From contig JAHEWK010000001.1 in assembly GCA_020740775.1 (NCBI GenBank), positions 1,178,001-1,242,000 of the forward strand: a stretch of 64,000 nt of DNA, given 5' to 3'. The DNA is from Ilyonectria destructans. Taxonomy: Eukaryota > Ascomycota > Sordariomycetes > Hypocreales > Nectriaceae. Below, piece after piece: positions 36,262 through 48,838 of this stretch (position 1 is its first letter; each line of letters begins with the position of its first letter). Both the position numbers and the translations under genes were made by a program. The notes beneath the pieces were generated by a model. The model was not told where the DNA came from and did not search any database. It saw only the letters and a list, made by a program, of their open reading frames with translations.

Positions 36262-37965
36262 GGTGGGTGAGGAGTGTATAAGAGGTGGAGTTGAGGGTGT
36301 AGATCAGGGAGCTTGGAGTGTCTGCTCTTCTGGAGTTGTGGCTCAATTCATAGAGGACGTGACGGGCTCTTTATATACCCCCAGACCCAGGGTTGATCCT
36401 ATTTGTTTCGTTTACCCGTCCTTCATCACTGTTTCTTATTTCTCGTTTCTCGTTTCCGTCTAGACCATTAGACCCTCCTCTCGTCCCACGCCGTCCCCAT
36501 GACCCATCATCTGCATCTTAATGTTCTAGCCCACGCCAACTAGGGGCGCAGCGTCGTGCAACCCGCCCGGGGTTTCGCATAGATCGGCCGTGCGACTCGA
36601 ATCCGCCGTCCCAAATTGATCCCGCAATGTCAGTTGTGGCCAGTGAAGTCGTCGCTCAGGCCACACGCTGCTCCGTCTCGAGTATTCCTCTTTCAGCTGA
36701 GGTGAATCTCCACTTCTCGCAAGTCTCCCAATGTCACGGAGTTGCGCCTCGGCGTCACACATCAATGCTCTCATTTTTAGCTTTTCAGCTCTGCCAATCC
36801 GGTGCCAATGCTTCCTTCATTCGGGTCTTGAGAAACCGGGTTGTTCCCTTCGTCATTTCAATTTTGTCCGAAAGAAGCTCCCGCTTCCTCGCTTGACTGT
36901 CCAATGTTGAATTCACAACGTTGCCATCGCAAACCCTTCCCAACGCGAACGGAAAAACTGGCGTTCATTTCCTCTAAGCGATTGGACAGCGCCAACCACA
37001 CAATATCTGGGCTGTGATATATCTTATATATAGTATCGCCTGCCCAAGTCGGCAGGTCGCCCTCCTGCACCTCATCGCCCTAGCCCTACCGGGCCCTCGC
37101 TCCGTCCCTGCGTCAAGCCTAGTTTCAGCCCAACTGAGCTGAAATGTAGGTTTAAGCTTACACGGCAGTCAATTGATGCGCGACTGCAGAGTAATTCGGG
37201 GCAATCGTTAGGCCGGAAACAATTAGGTCAAGACGCTGGGAGTATGCATATTAGCCGGTTGCTGGGTACCGCGGCGTCAGCCCATCGCGGATAGAATTAG
37301 AATTAATCCAGGGTTGACACCGTGCTTCATGTTGATAGCAACTCGAGGCAGTGGCGCTTTTAGGGGGGCTCTGTTATGTTTACTGTTTGTTGTTTGTTAG
37401 CTGACAAGGCAGAATCTACGACTTTATATTCTCTCACCACACCCTTCATTCCCGACTGAATGAGCCTTCAATACAGAGCGGGGCCATCTCGATGCGCTGT
37501 CAGTGCGGCCAGGATTAATGGTGTTGAGGTGAGGAGACTCAAAGTAAGCTTTCCCAATCACCCTCTAACCAGTCAAGTCTAGGCGCCGTTGACATGCAGA
37601 TGGCTTGCTGCACCCCTGCTGCTCTCCCACTTCAGCTAAGTCCTCGAGTGTGACCTCCTTCCCAAATCCCTCCACGGCTCACTAAACAATAGTGTCGACA
37701 CTACGTACTCACTTGGGTTAGAACCACTGGGAGATTTTTATCCTAAGGGGGATTGGAGAAGTCGTCAAGTGCCTCCTCGGGTCCTGTCTGGGAAAGACGG
37801 CGTTATGAAAGAGTAGAATATTAATCGGTTAATTGATTGAAACAAAGACATTGTTTAGCTCAAGACAACAAAAGAAATGACAGTGTATTCTCATGCAAGG
37901 TCAATGCAGATATAGCAGAGGCCCTGAAACATCTGAACTATGTTTATGAATCAGCCCCGGCATCT
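36262..37965. other. Gene-free spacer
   Basis: About 1.7 kb without a supported gene. It holds the promoter of the secreted protein gene at the left and the downstream region of the broken GLEYA gene at the right. Open frames are short and overlapping. Confidence 0.55.
36370..36377 (-). promoter_or_regulatory. TATA box of the secreted cysteine-rich protein gene
   Basis: The minus strand reads TATATAAA about 110 bases before the ATG at 36261, a usual distance for fungal secreted-protein genes. Confidence 0.5.
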
Positions 37966-40302
37966 TCAAGACAGAAGCTTCCTCCCCGTATGCTCAAGCC
38001 CGTCCACGACACCAGCAACTATCTTCCCCACGGCGCCAACCGCGCCTCCAACAACACAGGTGATCTGGCCTACCACACCCTTACACCCGGACCCGTCACC
38101 GCCTTCTCCGGTGGCTTGAGGTCCAAGTCGGATCCGTTTGCGGAACCTAACCTCCGCCTCCCAGAAGCGGGCTCAAGTTGGTACCCTCAGAAGCAGGCCC
38201 AATACCAATGTGGCCAACCCCCGGAATTTCGATGTCGATTCCTAGGCCTTCATCGCCCAGCTGAGCATGGACATACGCACCGTCTTCATCACCCAGGCCC
38301 GCGAAGAGATCGAGCAGTTTCTGCGGTCCTCCGACATGGTCCACCAGCTGCGACAATCCATCCGTGTCGCCTCCGAGGCCTTCCACAATGTAGAGGAGGT
38401 TCTCTGCTCCGCCAGCGGCCTTCGAGAGCTCATAAATATTGCTCGTGCCGTCGCCATCGGAGTCGCCGTCGGGGTTCGTGATAAGAGCAATGAGATTGTC
38501 CGCTCCTCCAACACCTTCAGCCAAGTCCAACAAATCGGTGTTTTTCGTGCCGTCTGACCAAGTCCCAGCACCTGCGGCAATCTCGAGAAGATTCGGTTAA
38601 GTGTCCTTGTTATCGCTTGAACCGCTTGATCCCTTCTCCGTGTCAGATTCATCATCCGCGCCGGAGCCTGAACCCTTGGCAGAACTATCACTGGTGTTAT
38701 TGTCATCGCTTGAGCTATCCGAAGCCTTGTCCGAATTAGATACATCATCCGTGCCTGAGCCATCGCCTTTTTCGGATGTATCAGTCGGAGTGTTCTTGCC
38801 ATCGCTTGGGCCACTCGAGTCCTTGTCCGTGCCTTCAGTGTCGTCATCACCAGTCGAGGGTGTCTCAAAGGGATTATCTTTCGGAGGCTCAAGATTGGGG
38901 TTCTCCATACCGTAAGGCGGGAAATCAGGGTATCATCTGGGCCCGTCTTGTAAAAAGGAGCGAATTCATTGTTTAAAGGAGCACCCCCGGGAGTGTTGTC
39001 AAACAGGATTCCTCCATCAGGATTGGTAAGCTTCAGGGTACAGTGGGAACCGTTCTCGAGGTAGCAGACGATGCGGAGCGGGATATAGTCGTCACCCGTA
39101 GAGTCAAAGGTAGCCTCCGCAGCGGGACTATCTCGCTTCTTCTTGTCATCCTTATCCAGTGACGAAATAGCAGCGTTTCGAGTGTCGAATGAATCAATTG
39201 CTGATCCGCCGACCCAAACAAAGATGGCAGAGTCAACACCTGGCGTGATAATGGTATAAATGCCCTCACCACAAGCAAACAGAAAGCCGCGGTAGTTGTA
39301 CGCCCGGCGGAGATCGTGATTCGCCGAGGATGTTCTCTGCGATAGGGATATTTATGGGGTCCGTGAAAGCAATGAATACAGGCTCGGGGAAGACGTTCGG
39401 GACGATATAATACACGGCCACTTCTAGACCTCGGTTTCCGGTTGGGTCAACGCAACCCTCGTCATTATCGCCCGGTAGTCCACCGTTGTTGCTGTCGTTG
39501 ATGTTGCTGCTGTTGTTTCCGTTCTTGTTGCCGTTATTCTCATCACCGTCGCCATCTCCATAACCAGACGAGAGGCTAAATGTTTCGATTCCACTGTTGT
39601 CGCCGCCGGAACCATTGCCATCACCACCTCCGCCAGTTTTTACTCCATTAGCCGTAGAACGATCTTGTCCTTTAGAGGTTTTATCCTCATTCAGGGACGG
39701 CATCTTCAATGGAAGGCCCTTTCCGTCGCCATCCTTGCCAGGTCCGTCGCTCCCAAGGCCGTTGTTGTCCGAGCCAGCATCCCCTAAACCATTATCGTCA
39801 TTATCAGAACCGTCAATAGAGAGTGTGACTGGGTCTCCATGGTAGCCGGGATACGGGAGGCCGGTGGGCTCGTAAATCCAGACGGTTCCCTCGCACATAT
39901 GGCAGTCAGTCTCAGGTAGCTTCGTCGAGACAGTAGCATAATGTCCGCTTCCCTCTGTAGTCATTGTGACGAATGGCGTATCGGTAGGCTTATAGTGATA
40001 CACGGTGCCGTGACATTCGTCACAATCCGGGGACTTGGTAGAAGTGGCACCGACCTTGTCACAAGTGGGCAGCTCCAGAGTCGCCCACTCCTGCTTGACT
40101 GGCGCCGTAACTTCAGCGGAAGGGTTGTACAGCGTGATTGGGAAGACATCGGGTTGGCGCTTGGTATCACAGGCACCAAAGTCTAGGTATGTTGTCGTCA
40201 CTACTTCAGCGGTGATGACACTGTCCGCAAGTACAGGCGGTGCCAGGAGAGATCCCAAGGCAGCCGCCCTGGCCCAGGGGAGGAGGCCCCTAGTAGGGCC
40301 AT
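37966..40302 (-). pseudogene. GLEYA-domain adhesin-like cell-wall gene with multiple breaks
   Basis: On the minus strand a long coding-like stretch begins near the ATG at 40302. The frame carrying the signal-peptide-like leader (LLPWARAAALGSLLAPPVLA) is one base off from that ATG, across a G-run. Next come a cysteine-containing extracellular part, a Gly/Asp/Asn-rich linker and the GLEYA region: GLEVAVYYIVPN, NYRGFLFACGEGIYT, SAIFVWVGGSAIDSF, YIPLRIVCYLENGSH and LKLTNPDGG. A 43-base GT..AG segment (39337-39379) could be an intron that joins two frames. Beyond it there is a one-base frame change near 38932, an acidic Ser/Asp repeat, an in-frame TAA at 38597-38599, and further frame changes near 38146 and 38085. 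The C-terminal piece reads GVVGQITCVVGGAVGAVG. GLEYA domains bind host or wall glycans. With these breaks no full protein can be made unless the assembly has errors. Confidence 0.75.
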
Positions 40303-41581
40303 GTCTGGTCGTGATCGGGTGACAGTTTCAGCAGTTTACCAATAAAACTGCTGTATATAATTGCTGAATGGATTGGAGATCCCGGTTGCCGGATGTCGAT
40401 GACAAACGAAGAACAGCACACAAGACTTGGGCATAGTGTTATATAGATGACCGGCTATATCTCGAAGGAGACCCAACCAGCTTATTGTTAGTAATAGCAA
40501 GGCTCATCAGAGATCATACCAAGGAGTACAATTATGGGTCGTAACAAGCAACGAGATGACGATTCTCTGTTGATGTCTTGTCCCGCAATATCGACTCCCC
40601 TCGCCAAAGCTCATTGTAGGCATATGGTAGATGAGAGGGATTAGGAAAGCTGAAACAAGTATGGAATGCCTTTCAGGAGGGTATCCTCTTTCTTGCTGTC
40701 CATGAAGTCATCGACTCTCCACTTGGAGGCTCTGAAGTGTCCTCACGGCAACTCCACACCAGGCTTATCGGGTACTGCACAACCCACCCCCTAGCCACTT
40801 CAGCGTCACACGTTCTGGGTTTTCACGTAAAGCAAGCTGGGCGTAACTAAATCACAATTTTTTTTAACAAACCGGTCCATCTTAATTCTTATATCTCGTA
40901 ATCGACAATGCATCGCTTGGGCGCTGTAGCAACAAGCTCGCACCTATCGGTCTGATAGCACTCGCAAGCCAGGGCCAACGTCTCGATCGCATCTGCCAGC
41001 CTCAGTAACCAACACCACACAACATTCCTGTCCACTTTTCGAAGGGCCCTCTATTGTCATTATACTATGTGTCTCCCTCTTTTACAGACAAGAAGGCTGG
41101 GCAACGAGGGGAACTCGATAATGGAACGTGTTATTTCGATCGTCAAGGGTCTTGCGCCACTTATAACATTACTGAATCACTCTGTTGGTCGAATACGTTT
41201 ACAAGATCACTCTGAGAGTTTCCAAAATGGAGTGTAGATAATTCCTATAGCTCATACTCAAACATGCTGCGCCTGATAGATCACAAAACATCCTTGGCGC
41301 CTGTCAGATCTCACTATTCCAGCTGAGACGATCTGGCCTCCGCAAACCCATAGAAGCCCGAGATACGGCCCTCGCCCGTCGGCCCTATTCCATCGTCTCC
41401 GAGACACACGGTAGGGATATCTGTCGGTCACCATTTCAACTCCGCAGATGCACATCCGTCCTCGTCGCATTCTCGTTCCAGCGCTCCAATGCCCTCCACT
41501 GGGATACTGTCTTCCCCCTTCAAGCTTCCATTAAACACTACGCCCGGAATTACCCCTTCTTCCCTTGCGCCTTGGCCACTC
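40303..41581. other. Gene-free spacer
   Basis: No supported gene. A TATATA element near 40352 lies about 50 bases upstream of the broken adhesin start. The rest holds only short frames. Confidence 0.55.
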
Positions 41582-42343
41582 TTACAAGCCCATCAACTTC
41601 CGAATGCCATTATTTTCCACGATCCACGACGGCCCCAGCTTCGACGCGCCGGGCGTCCCCTCCAGCCTCCCATCCATCTTGCCCATGGCCAGCTGCGTCA
41701 GGAAATCGCCCAGCATCGGCGTCGGGGAATGCATCCCCTTCATGAGCGCCCTGATCGGCGGGCCGAGGAAGAACATGCTGACATTGTGCACCGCGCCTGG
41801 GTCCGGGATGTACGGCTGGATGGACTTGTGGTGCGCGGCATCGACAAACGCCGGCCGCGGCGAGTCGACGTGCAGCGTGGGCGTCGCGGCCGTCAGATCG
41901 GCGAGCGCCTGCTCCGTCTCGCCCTTGACCCTTGCGAAGATGGGCGAGAAGCGGCCTGGCGTCTGAGTCGCTCCCGCGCCCGAGACGTAGACGAAGCGGA
42001 ACGGCTCAGCCTCCCCGGTGGACAGCGTGGCAAAGGCCTTGGCCGCCTCAAGAGCGTAATCCTTGGTGACCTTGACGTACGTGTCGGCGTCGACCTTTGT
42101 CTGGCTGATGCCCAGCGCCCAGACGCAGCCCTTGGCGCCCTGGAGCTGCTTGAGCAACTCGGAGTCGTACTTGTCAAAGTCGCTTTGCAGGATGACGTTT
42201 ATGCGCGGGTCCTTGGCGTCCTCGGCCATTGGGACGGGCCGCCGCGAGAGGATGGAGATTTTGGTGATGTCCTTGGTCTTGATCATGGCCTCAAGGGCTG
42301 CAGAGCCGACGAGGCCTGTGGCGCCTGTGAGAATGACATGCAT
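41582..42343 (-). CDS. Atypical short-chain dehydrogenase / NAD(P)-binding protein (HTATIP2-like)
   Basis: One intron-free frame of 253 residues starts at the ATG at 42343. The N-terminus MHVILTGATGLVGSAALEAM is a Rossmann fold with the TGATGLVG dinucleotide-binding loop of extended or atypical SDRs. ISILSRRPVP follows at the end of strand 2, CVWALGISQT is the family NNAG-equivalent region, and FRFVYVSGAGAT is the strand leading to the active site. The usual YxxxK of classical SDRs is not obvious, as in the NmrA/HTATIP2-like group, which includes redox sensors as well as enzymes. No signal peptide or membrane segment is present. The substrate is unknown. Confidence 0.83.
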   Translation of the reverse strand: MHVILTGATGLVGSAALEAMIKTKDITKISILSRRPVPMAEDAKDPRINVILQSDFDKYDSELLKQLQGAKGCVWALGISQTKVDADTYVKVTKDYALEAAKAFATLSTGEAEPFRFVYVSGAGATQTPGRFSPIFARVKGETEQALADLTAATPTLHVDSPRPAFVDAAHHKSIQPYIPDPGAVHNVSMFFLGPPIRALMKGMHSPTPMLGDFLTQLAMGKMDGRLEGTPGASKLGPSWIVENNGIRKLMGL

Positions 42344-43214
42344 CGTGATATCTGGGCGTTAGATCTAACGGTTTGCGCGGTCGATGATGAGATGGAATGA
42401 GGATTTGCTCGTTTTCAGTGTGAAATTCAAACAAGCACTGGTCAGTAAGCCTTAGGGTTTATATCTTCCCATCAGCGTCATCTTTCCGGCTCCAGGCCCG
42501 TTCTATATAAACTCTTCATCTAATAAGCCCATAATAAGCCACTGCAGTCAGCCCAATGAGGCAGCCCCCCTGTAGCCCAAAGCGGACGTCAGCAAAATCC
42601 GGGCCTATCGCCCGGCGTCCGGCGCGGACTTAACGACCGGTCCGACACACCTGCGTAGCAAAGGAAAATAGAAAGAGGCTGCCCGCTATGTTCTCCGCAA
42701 CTCCGCAAGGGAGCAGCTCAAGGTAGATGCGACACGTAATCCGCTGTGGTAGCATTCGCCGAAAAGTGACGCCACCTACCCTAGAGTATCGGGCTTAAGG
42801 CTGACCCATGATGGCTGACGACTGCAGCTGGGCTGGAAGGGCAGCTAATCAACTGAAGAGGATATCATCCTTCTGATCGGTCTTCGGAAGTTGCCGATGC
42901 ATCACATCCCCATTGGTAGCGACAGTTAAGGTTGGAGGAGTACCAGTCTCCAAAATTGATTCCGCATTTTTAGTAGTTCAAGCGCTCAACAAATATTCTC
43001 AAACATTGCCCGTTCAAGTCGTAACGTACATAGCCCTATTCAGACCAAGGAAAAGGCGTGCAAAAAACACCGGATATCTACGCCAGCTGGATATACAAAA
43101 AGAAAACACCTGACCAACATGAAATAGCAGAGTATAGACGCGCACAAAGATGCCACCACCCGTGCAAATACAGCATATCTACAACCGCCAAAATATCATC
43201 TCTCGCTCACAGCA
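42344..43214. other. Intergenic region
   Basis: No supported gene. TATA-like elements at about 42456 and 42503 could serve the SDR gene to the left. Confidence 0.5.
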
Positions 43215-44211
43215 TCAGAGCAAAGCAAAGACAAACCCCAAGGCCGCAGCCGCTAGCCCGAAACTGGCTGGTCTCACGTTTAATGCAGCGTTCGATGAAG
43301 CGACCGAAGACGGCCGAACGGCCTTGACGTTGATGTTGTTGGCCGCGCTGTCTTGGCTGGGTGTGTAAGTCAAGGCGGTAAAGTTACACCCCTCCATAAT
43401 GACGTCGATATCTGAGGAATGTTAGCCCTGGAGATCTGACAGAGGTGACTCAAGCCACGAGGGATGGCGTCCACTCACTATTATCGGGGAACCCTGCCTG
43501 TGCAATGCAACTGGCACAGAGGGCGGTAATTTTGGCCACATCGAAGCTCTCATTGAGGCACACACAGTCTTTCTCCGCGTTGCCCTGGGCATACAACTGT
43601 CCCTTTGGTTCTTGGATGTCGTCATCCCAGTTCCAGCTGCTCGTCGTTGAGCTCTCGGCGGCCTCGTCGGACATAGAATTTGAGACAGGGGGGATTGTAA
43701 TTGAGGTTATGAAAGAGGTGGTAGTGGTAGTGGTGGTGGAGGTGGAAGTGGAACGCGTTGACGCTGCGAGTGTGTTCTTCGAAGACGCCGCTTGCTCGAC
43801 CGTGGGAGTGATGCGAGTCAGAGTCGAGTCCGGCCGTAGATCGAGATCGCTGTCAGTCGTGGCGGCGGCCTCGACTGGAAAGGATGTTGGCGCCGCAACG
43901 ATGATCGAGAAACTCCTCCTCCCGAACCTATCAACAACTTCGGTTGACCTGACTCCCACTGTAGCTTGGAAAGGGCCACCGGCTTGAGGAGGTTCCACCG
44001 CCAACTTCGGCGTCCATTCACGTCGAGCGAGGCCGTCGGGGTTTCGTTTCTTTAGGCGCCGCCAGTGAACATCGCAATCGGTTGTCAGCTCGACGATTGG
44101 GCCACAGATTGGCACACACTGCAGCGGAATGTCCTCTGGCGGCAAGGCATCGGCCGCCACAACGGCCATCAGGCCCGATATCAAGGCCAAGCCTGCCGAG
44201 ATCGTCTTCAT
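43215..44211 (-). CDS. Secreted GPI-anchored cysteine-rich protein
   Basis: Minus-strand exons are 44211-43479 and 43411-43215, giving 309 residues. The N-terminal signal peptide is MKTISAGLALISGLMAVVAA. It is followed by CVPICGPIVELTTDC and later DCVCLNESFDVAKITALCASC and MEGCNFT, a cysteine pattern like many CFEM-like extracellular fungal proteins. A Ser/Thr-rich tract (TSTSTTTTTTTSF) in between is a likely O-mannosylation zone. The C-terminus is hydrophobic (ASFGLAAAALGFVFALL) after small residues, a typical GPI-attachment signal. The protein is expected at the plasma membrane or in the wall. It lacks a full eight-cysteine CFEM domain in the usual spacing, so it is not called CFEM. Function is unknown. 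Confidence 0.82.
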
Positions 44212-45518
44212 AAAGGTCGTGGAATGCGTCGACTGGTCCCGTCGTGGGTGTGTTGTTTATCGTCCGGTCCACGATGGAGCGATCATGCAACCAAACTCTC
44301 AATGTGCTCACGGATCGTTTGTCGATGGTCGAGTTGTTTACGTCTCTCGTCCAAGCGCACGTCCTCCAATCATCAAAGGAAACGAATGGCTGGCTTCGTG
44401 CCGCGTCGAAAGCCTCCCTCAAAGGGAATGAATCGAGGGGATGGCGATGACCATTCAAAGAAAGTAACTCTCGTTTCTGAAGCAAGTTGTCACCAACTCA
44501 GCGCGTAATGAGAGATGTGGGAAGGACAATTCCACACAGAGATCTGCGAACTCCGAGGATCATTCTGGCTCGGAGACCTCGTCCAACGGCCTTTGTATGG
44601 GATGGCACGGCATCTCCTGCGATGAAACGCCCGAAGGGGTTGACAGCCGCCACTCCACGCAGTACCTGTCACATTGCAGCCCCGTGCAAGTGGACAAACG
44701 GTGGCGATGATGAGTACGCGAGGGTCTGTTCACATCCTTAATGCAACCCTGCATATGCTGGGATGCGACTGGCACTGCAGAATCGAGACAACCCTTAGAG
44801 AACAGGGCTATCCAGGGGCCGAGCTAGCGTTTAGATGGAAGCTGTGACTTGGCCCTGTCTGGAATGTCGGCTGGTTGGAGTCGCACCTCACGACTGAGAC
44901 GTTGCCGATCGTCTTCTGAAACAGGCACGGCTCGACCCTCCCCGTCCCCTAGCACAAAATCCATCCCCATTCTGGCCTGCGTCTCATGGACCGCGAAGGA
45001 AGTGGCGATCATCGTCCACCGGAATAAAACGCCTCGTGGCAAGGGAAGAAGCGGGAGTTAAGTGCTTGCAGAGCCCACGTGGATGAGGGTTGCGCGCTGA
45101 CTTCGATGTCATGATCCGCCACGAGTTTGGTCCCGTGATCAAAGTCTGCTCTTCGAACTCTTCCGTTGTGCACTCCCTTTCTCGTAACATTTTCCAACCT
45201 AGGCAGGTAGGCACAATGCGCAAGCAAACAAATATTCCCAATGTTTAGTTTAACTTCAATTGATTGATCTAGTGTTTTCAAGCCAACTCATGCTTTGGAG
45301 ATCTAGTTCTATATCCAGAGACCCATTCGCCCACGCCTCGCACCCTAGTCCATCTAGTTGACAAGTCTCCTCCACATGTCTCGTCGGCCGCGTCCAAATC
45401 TTCATTTCATGCCTATTAAAACAGTAATAATTGTTTGCCAGACGACACATTCATACACCCAAGAAACCCAAAATGCCGGCCGTCAAAAACCTGCCCCCTC
45501 GGACCCTTCTCTGGTCCC
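44212..45518. other. Gene-free spacer
   Basis: No supported gene. Short frames on both strands overlap and have no features. It holds the promoter of the GPI protein gene and the 3' end of the UDP-glucose dehydrogenase gene. Confidence 0.55.
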
Positions 45519-47588
45519 TTAGAAGCGGTGCTGGCGACCAACACTCTCGACGCGAACGCCCAGCTTGACCATCTCGCGTGAGTCGATGACACCACGGCCA
45601 TCGAAGACCCAGCGAGGCTTGGCCATGTTCTCGGAGATGCGGACCCAGTCGACACGCTCCTTGGGCTTGTACTCCTCGGCGCTGCCCATGCCAGTAGCGA
45701 AGCCAGTCTCCTTGCTCTCGCGCTCCTGGATGCAGTCGGGGCAGTCATCCTCACAGCTGGGCTCGACGTTGAAGCGGTCGAGGGGATCGGCCGACTTGAC
45801 GTCATCGCGCTGGACGAGGTACTTGTGGAGGGCGAGGAGCTCGTTCTCGGTGGGGACGTCAGCCTTGAAGGGGCGAGGGTCGGCCTTGGGGTTGGGCTTG
45901 CGGCTCTTAGGAGCGGGCTCGACGGGGGCAGGCGCGGGCTTGGGAGGGGGCTGGTTGCGGAACTCGTCGAACTCGGTGGCGATGATGATGGCAGTGCTGG
46001 CGTCGCAGGCGTCGTAGGCGTTGCCGTAGACGGAGATGTTGGCACCGTCGGCCTGGGGGCCAAGAAGGGCCTTGATCTCCTGCTTGATGACGATGGGGTT
46101 GCAGCAGGGGTCGAAGACAGCAACCTCGCGGGGTCGCTCCTCGAGAAGAGTCTTGATCATCTCGAGGGCAGGGGCCTCACGGGTATCGGAAGTGTTCTTC
46201 TTGAAGGCGAAGCCGAGGATGGTGACCTTCTTTCCAACAAGAGTGTTGTTGAGGCACTTGATGACACGGTTGGAGAAGCGGTCACGGGCATACTCGTTCA
46301 TCTTGACGACCTGGCGCCAGTACTCGGCGACCTCGGGGAGACCCATAGTGTCGGCAAGGTAGACCAGGTTGAGAACGTCCTTCTTGAAGCAGCTGCCACC
46401 GAAACCGATACCGGCCATCAAGAACTTGTTGCCGATACGGGGGTCAACACCGACAGCGCGGGCGACCTCGTCGACATCAGCACCAGTCTGCTCGCAGAGG
46501 GCAGAGATGGAGTTGATGCTGGAAATACGCTGGGCCAGCATAGAGTTGGCGACAAGCTTGGCGAGCTCAGAAGACCAGACGTTGGTGGTCAGGATGCGCT
46601 CGCGGGGGACCCAAGCAGCGTAAACGCCGGCAAGAGCCTCGGCGGCCTTCTTACCAGCGGGGGTGGGGTTGGAACCGATCAGAATACGGTCAGGGTACAG
46701 GAGATCGGCGACGGCGGTACCGGCAGCCAGGAACTCGGGGTTGGAGAGAATCTCGAAGTGGACACCGGGGCGGTGCATGTTGAGCTGGAGACGGGCAAGT
46801 TAGACACATGAAAATTCCCAGTGAGTGTTCCTAGAGCTAGGATGCTCTCACGAGCTCCCTCTAGGGTGGAATTTAGACTTACGGTGTCAGCGACAAGCTG
46901 AGCAGTGCGGCAAGGGACAGTGCTCTTCTCGACAATGATGGCGCCCTCGCGAGCGTGCTGAGCAACAACACCGGTAACGGCCTCGAAGGCGGTCATGTCA
47001 GTGGCACTGCCGGCACCAACACCACGGTACTTGGTGGGGGTGTTGACGGCGACGAGGACGATGTCGGCCTCGCCAATGTGCTTGGCAATGTCGGTAGAGA
47101 AGAAGAGGTTGGGCTGTCGAGTAGCAAGGGTGACGGCATCCTCGGTGCTGGGCTCCTTGGCGACAGCGGCCTCACGGCTACCGTCACGGGCAATTCGGAT
47201 GATGTCGTGCAGACCGGGCTCGTAGATGGGAGGGTGGAGCGAGTTCCAGCGGCGGATACGGGTCACGTCTCGGTCGACAACGGTCACCTGGATGTGAGGG
47301 TTCTGGAAGGCGATGACAGCAGCGGTGGGACCACCTGAGAGAAGGATGTCAGTCGAGATGCGGTCAATTGGTGCTTCACCGCTCGTTCTGGGCGGGTTGA
47401 GGCGTTGCGCTGGCGAGACTCGCAGACGAGCGTCTCGAGTCTCGCCTCGCCAGATGGAGGGGTATTTCAGTGAAGGAGCTTCCGGGGGACATACCGACGT
47501 AACCAGCACCAACACAGCAGATCTTCTCGACCTTGATATCGCCCTTGAAGGCGTTGGCCTCGGCGCCATTGGAGATGACGGCGGACAT
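45519..47588 (-). CDS. UDP-glucose 6-dehydrogenase
   Basis: Minus-strand exons are 47588-47495, 47334-46883 and 46784-45519, giving 603 residues. The enzyme oxidises UDP-glucose twice with NAD to UDP-glucuronate in the cytosol. Seen are the NAD site CCVGAGYVGGPTA (split by intron 1), the first-domain motif VAVNTPTKYRG, EKSTVPCRTA, SNPEFLAAGTA, the dimerisation helix with GNKFLMAGIGFGGSCFKKD that carries catalytic Cys314, and the C-terminal UDP-binding domain with ILGFAFKKNTSDTREAPA. After about residue 475 a Pro/Lys-rich insertion (PPPKPAPAPVEPAPKSRKPN) and a region with a C-x3-C-x2-C cluster (CEDDCPDC) interrupt the end domain, before the normal WVFDGRGVIDSR segment. This makes it about 100 residues longer than animal enzymes. 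Codon use is strongly biased, suggesting good expression. Confidence 0.95.
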
Positions 47589-48800
47589 GATGAGAGTTGA
47601 GTAGTGGGGTGGAGGGGGAGGTTCGCACGGGCACAGTTGGTGGGAGGAACACGCGCAAACGAAGTTACGAAGCTACGCGTCGAAAGCAGCAACGAGCAGG
47701 AGAGCGAGAGGAGGGGGAGCGAGAGGAATAAGAAGGAAAAAAAAAAGGAGGCAGAGGAGTGGTGCAGGGACGGGAGGGCGAGGCTCGAGGAGAGGATAAG
47801 AAGACCAGCGTAGCGTAGCGCAGATCCCAACAGCGTTGTACCAGAGCCAGAGAAAAGGGGGGCGGAGTGGAGGGGCGGGAGGCACGCACAGCAGCTGGCA
47901 CTGTGCAGGCCCAATACCAACAGTACCTACGCCGTCAGGTACCTCCAGGGCGCTGAGGTGGAAGAAATTAAGGCGGTGAGGTCCATTGTTGCTGATTAGT
48001 TTCTGCCCGCCAGTGGCCAGCGGACTGCGCCAAGGGATGATGCTGTGAAGGCGGGTTGATGGGAGGTCCCACCCCGACCACTCCCACCAAGGCCCCAGGT
48101 AGGGATGCCAACCTTACTCTGTCAGGACTTGGAAGAGCCTTTCCAGGGCCGGGATTGGACTCCCTGGCGCGTGGGGCGCGCGGTGCAGCCAAGAGCGTAT
48201 ACTTTGGCTTCAGGTACCGGGTCCCTACAGTGTCAGCGGCGTTGGTACTTTGGCCTTGCCTGTCTCGATTATCTCTGCCACATTAACAACACCACACGCT
48301 TTTGCCATTCCCCCCCTTGCCTTTCGATGCAGTCCTCTCTTGGCTCGGCGCGGCTGGAACACAATTGTCTTGCTGAAAGGTAGATTATGTAATGCAGCAC
48401 CAAAGACACCGTGTCAATACTCCAATGCCGTGGTTTGAAAGCCTCAACCAACTCTCGCCCCTTCGGGCACTAAGCTTACTTCTGTGCCATTTATCTCCAA
48501 GGCCCCACCGCGCACCACTCACTTACAGCGCTTACAGGGCTCGAGCTTTTAAGGGGCCAGGGGGGCTAGCAGCCAAGGCGTCCAGGGGGTCGCTGACGGT
48601 GGCGTCCCAAGGCCCAGTCCTGCGGCTCCTGGCAACGACATCATCCTGTAGCGAGTACTTGCCGACAGGTGCTGAGCGCGCCTGAATTTTAGCGGGCGAT
48701 CGAGTCGGAGTCTAGACGATTCCAGCTGTGATAATTGTCGCTCCTAGGAGTGCTGTTCGGGGGGCTGTAAATTGTGGCGGGGTCTTCTTCAACAGCCCGC

Positions 48801-48838
48801 CCTTTCAATAGTTTTCCCCTTTCAATAGTTTTCAATAG
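48801..48838. repeat. Short imperfect tandem repeat
   Basis: The unit TTTCAATAGTTTT occurs twice, followed by a partial third copy (TTCAATAG), inside the long spacer. Confidence 0.8.

Noticed and set aside
36541..36612. Possible tRNA-like stretch with CGACTCGAATCC
   Set aside because: The rest of a cloverleaf (D and anticodon stems of matching length) could not be laid out. No tRNA was recognised in the window.
45825..46811. 328-codon plus-strand open frame
   Set aside because: It is the antisense shadow of the UDP-glucose dehydrogenase gene; codon-biased GC3-rich genes leave the opposite strand open.
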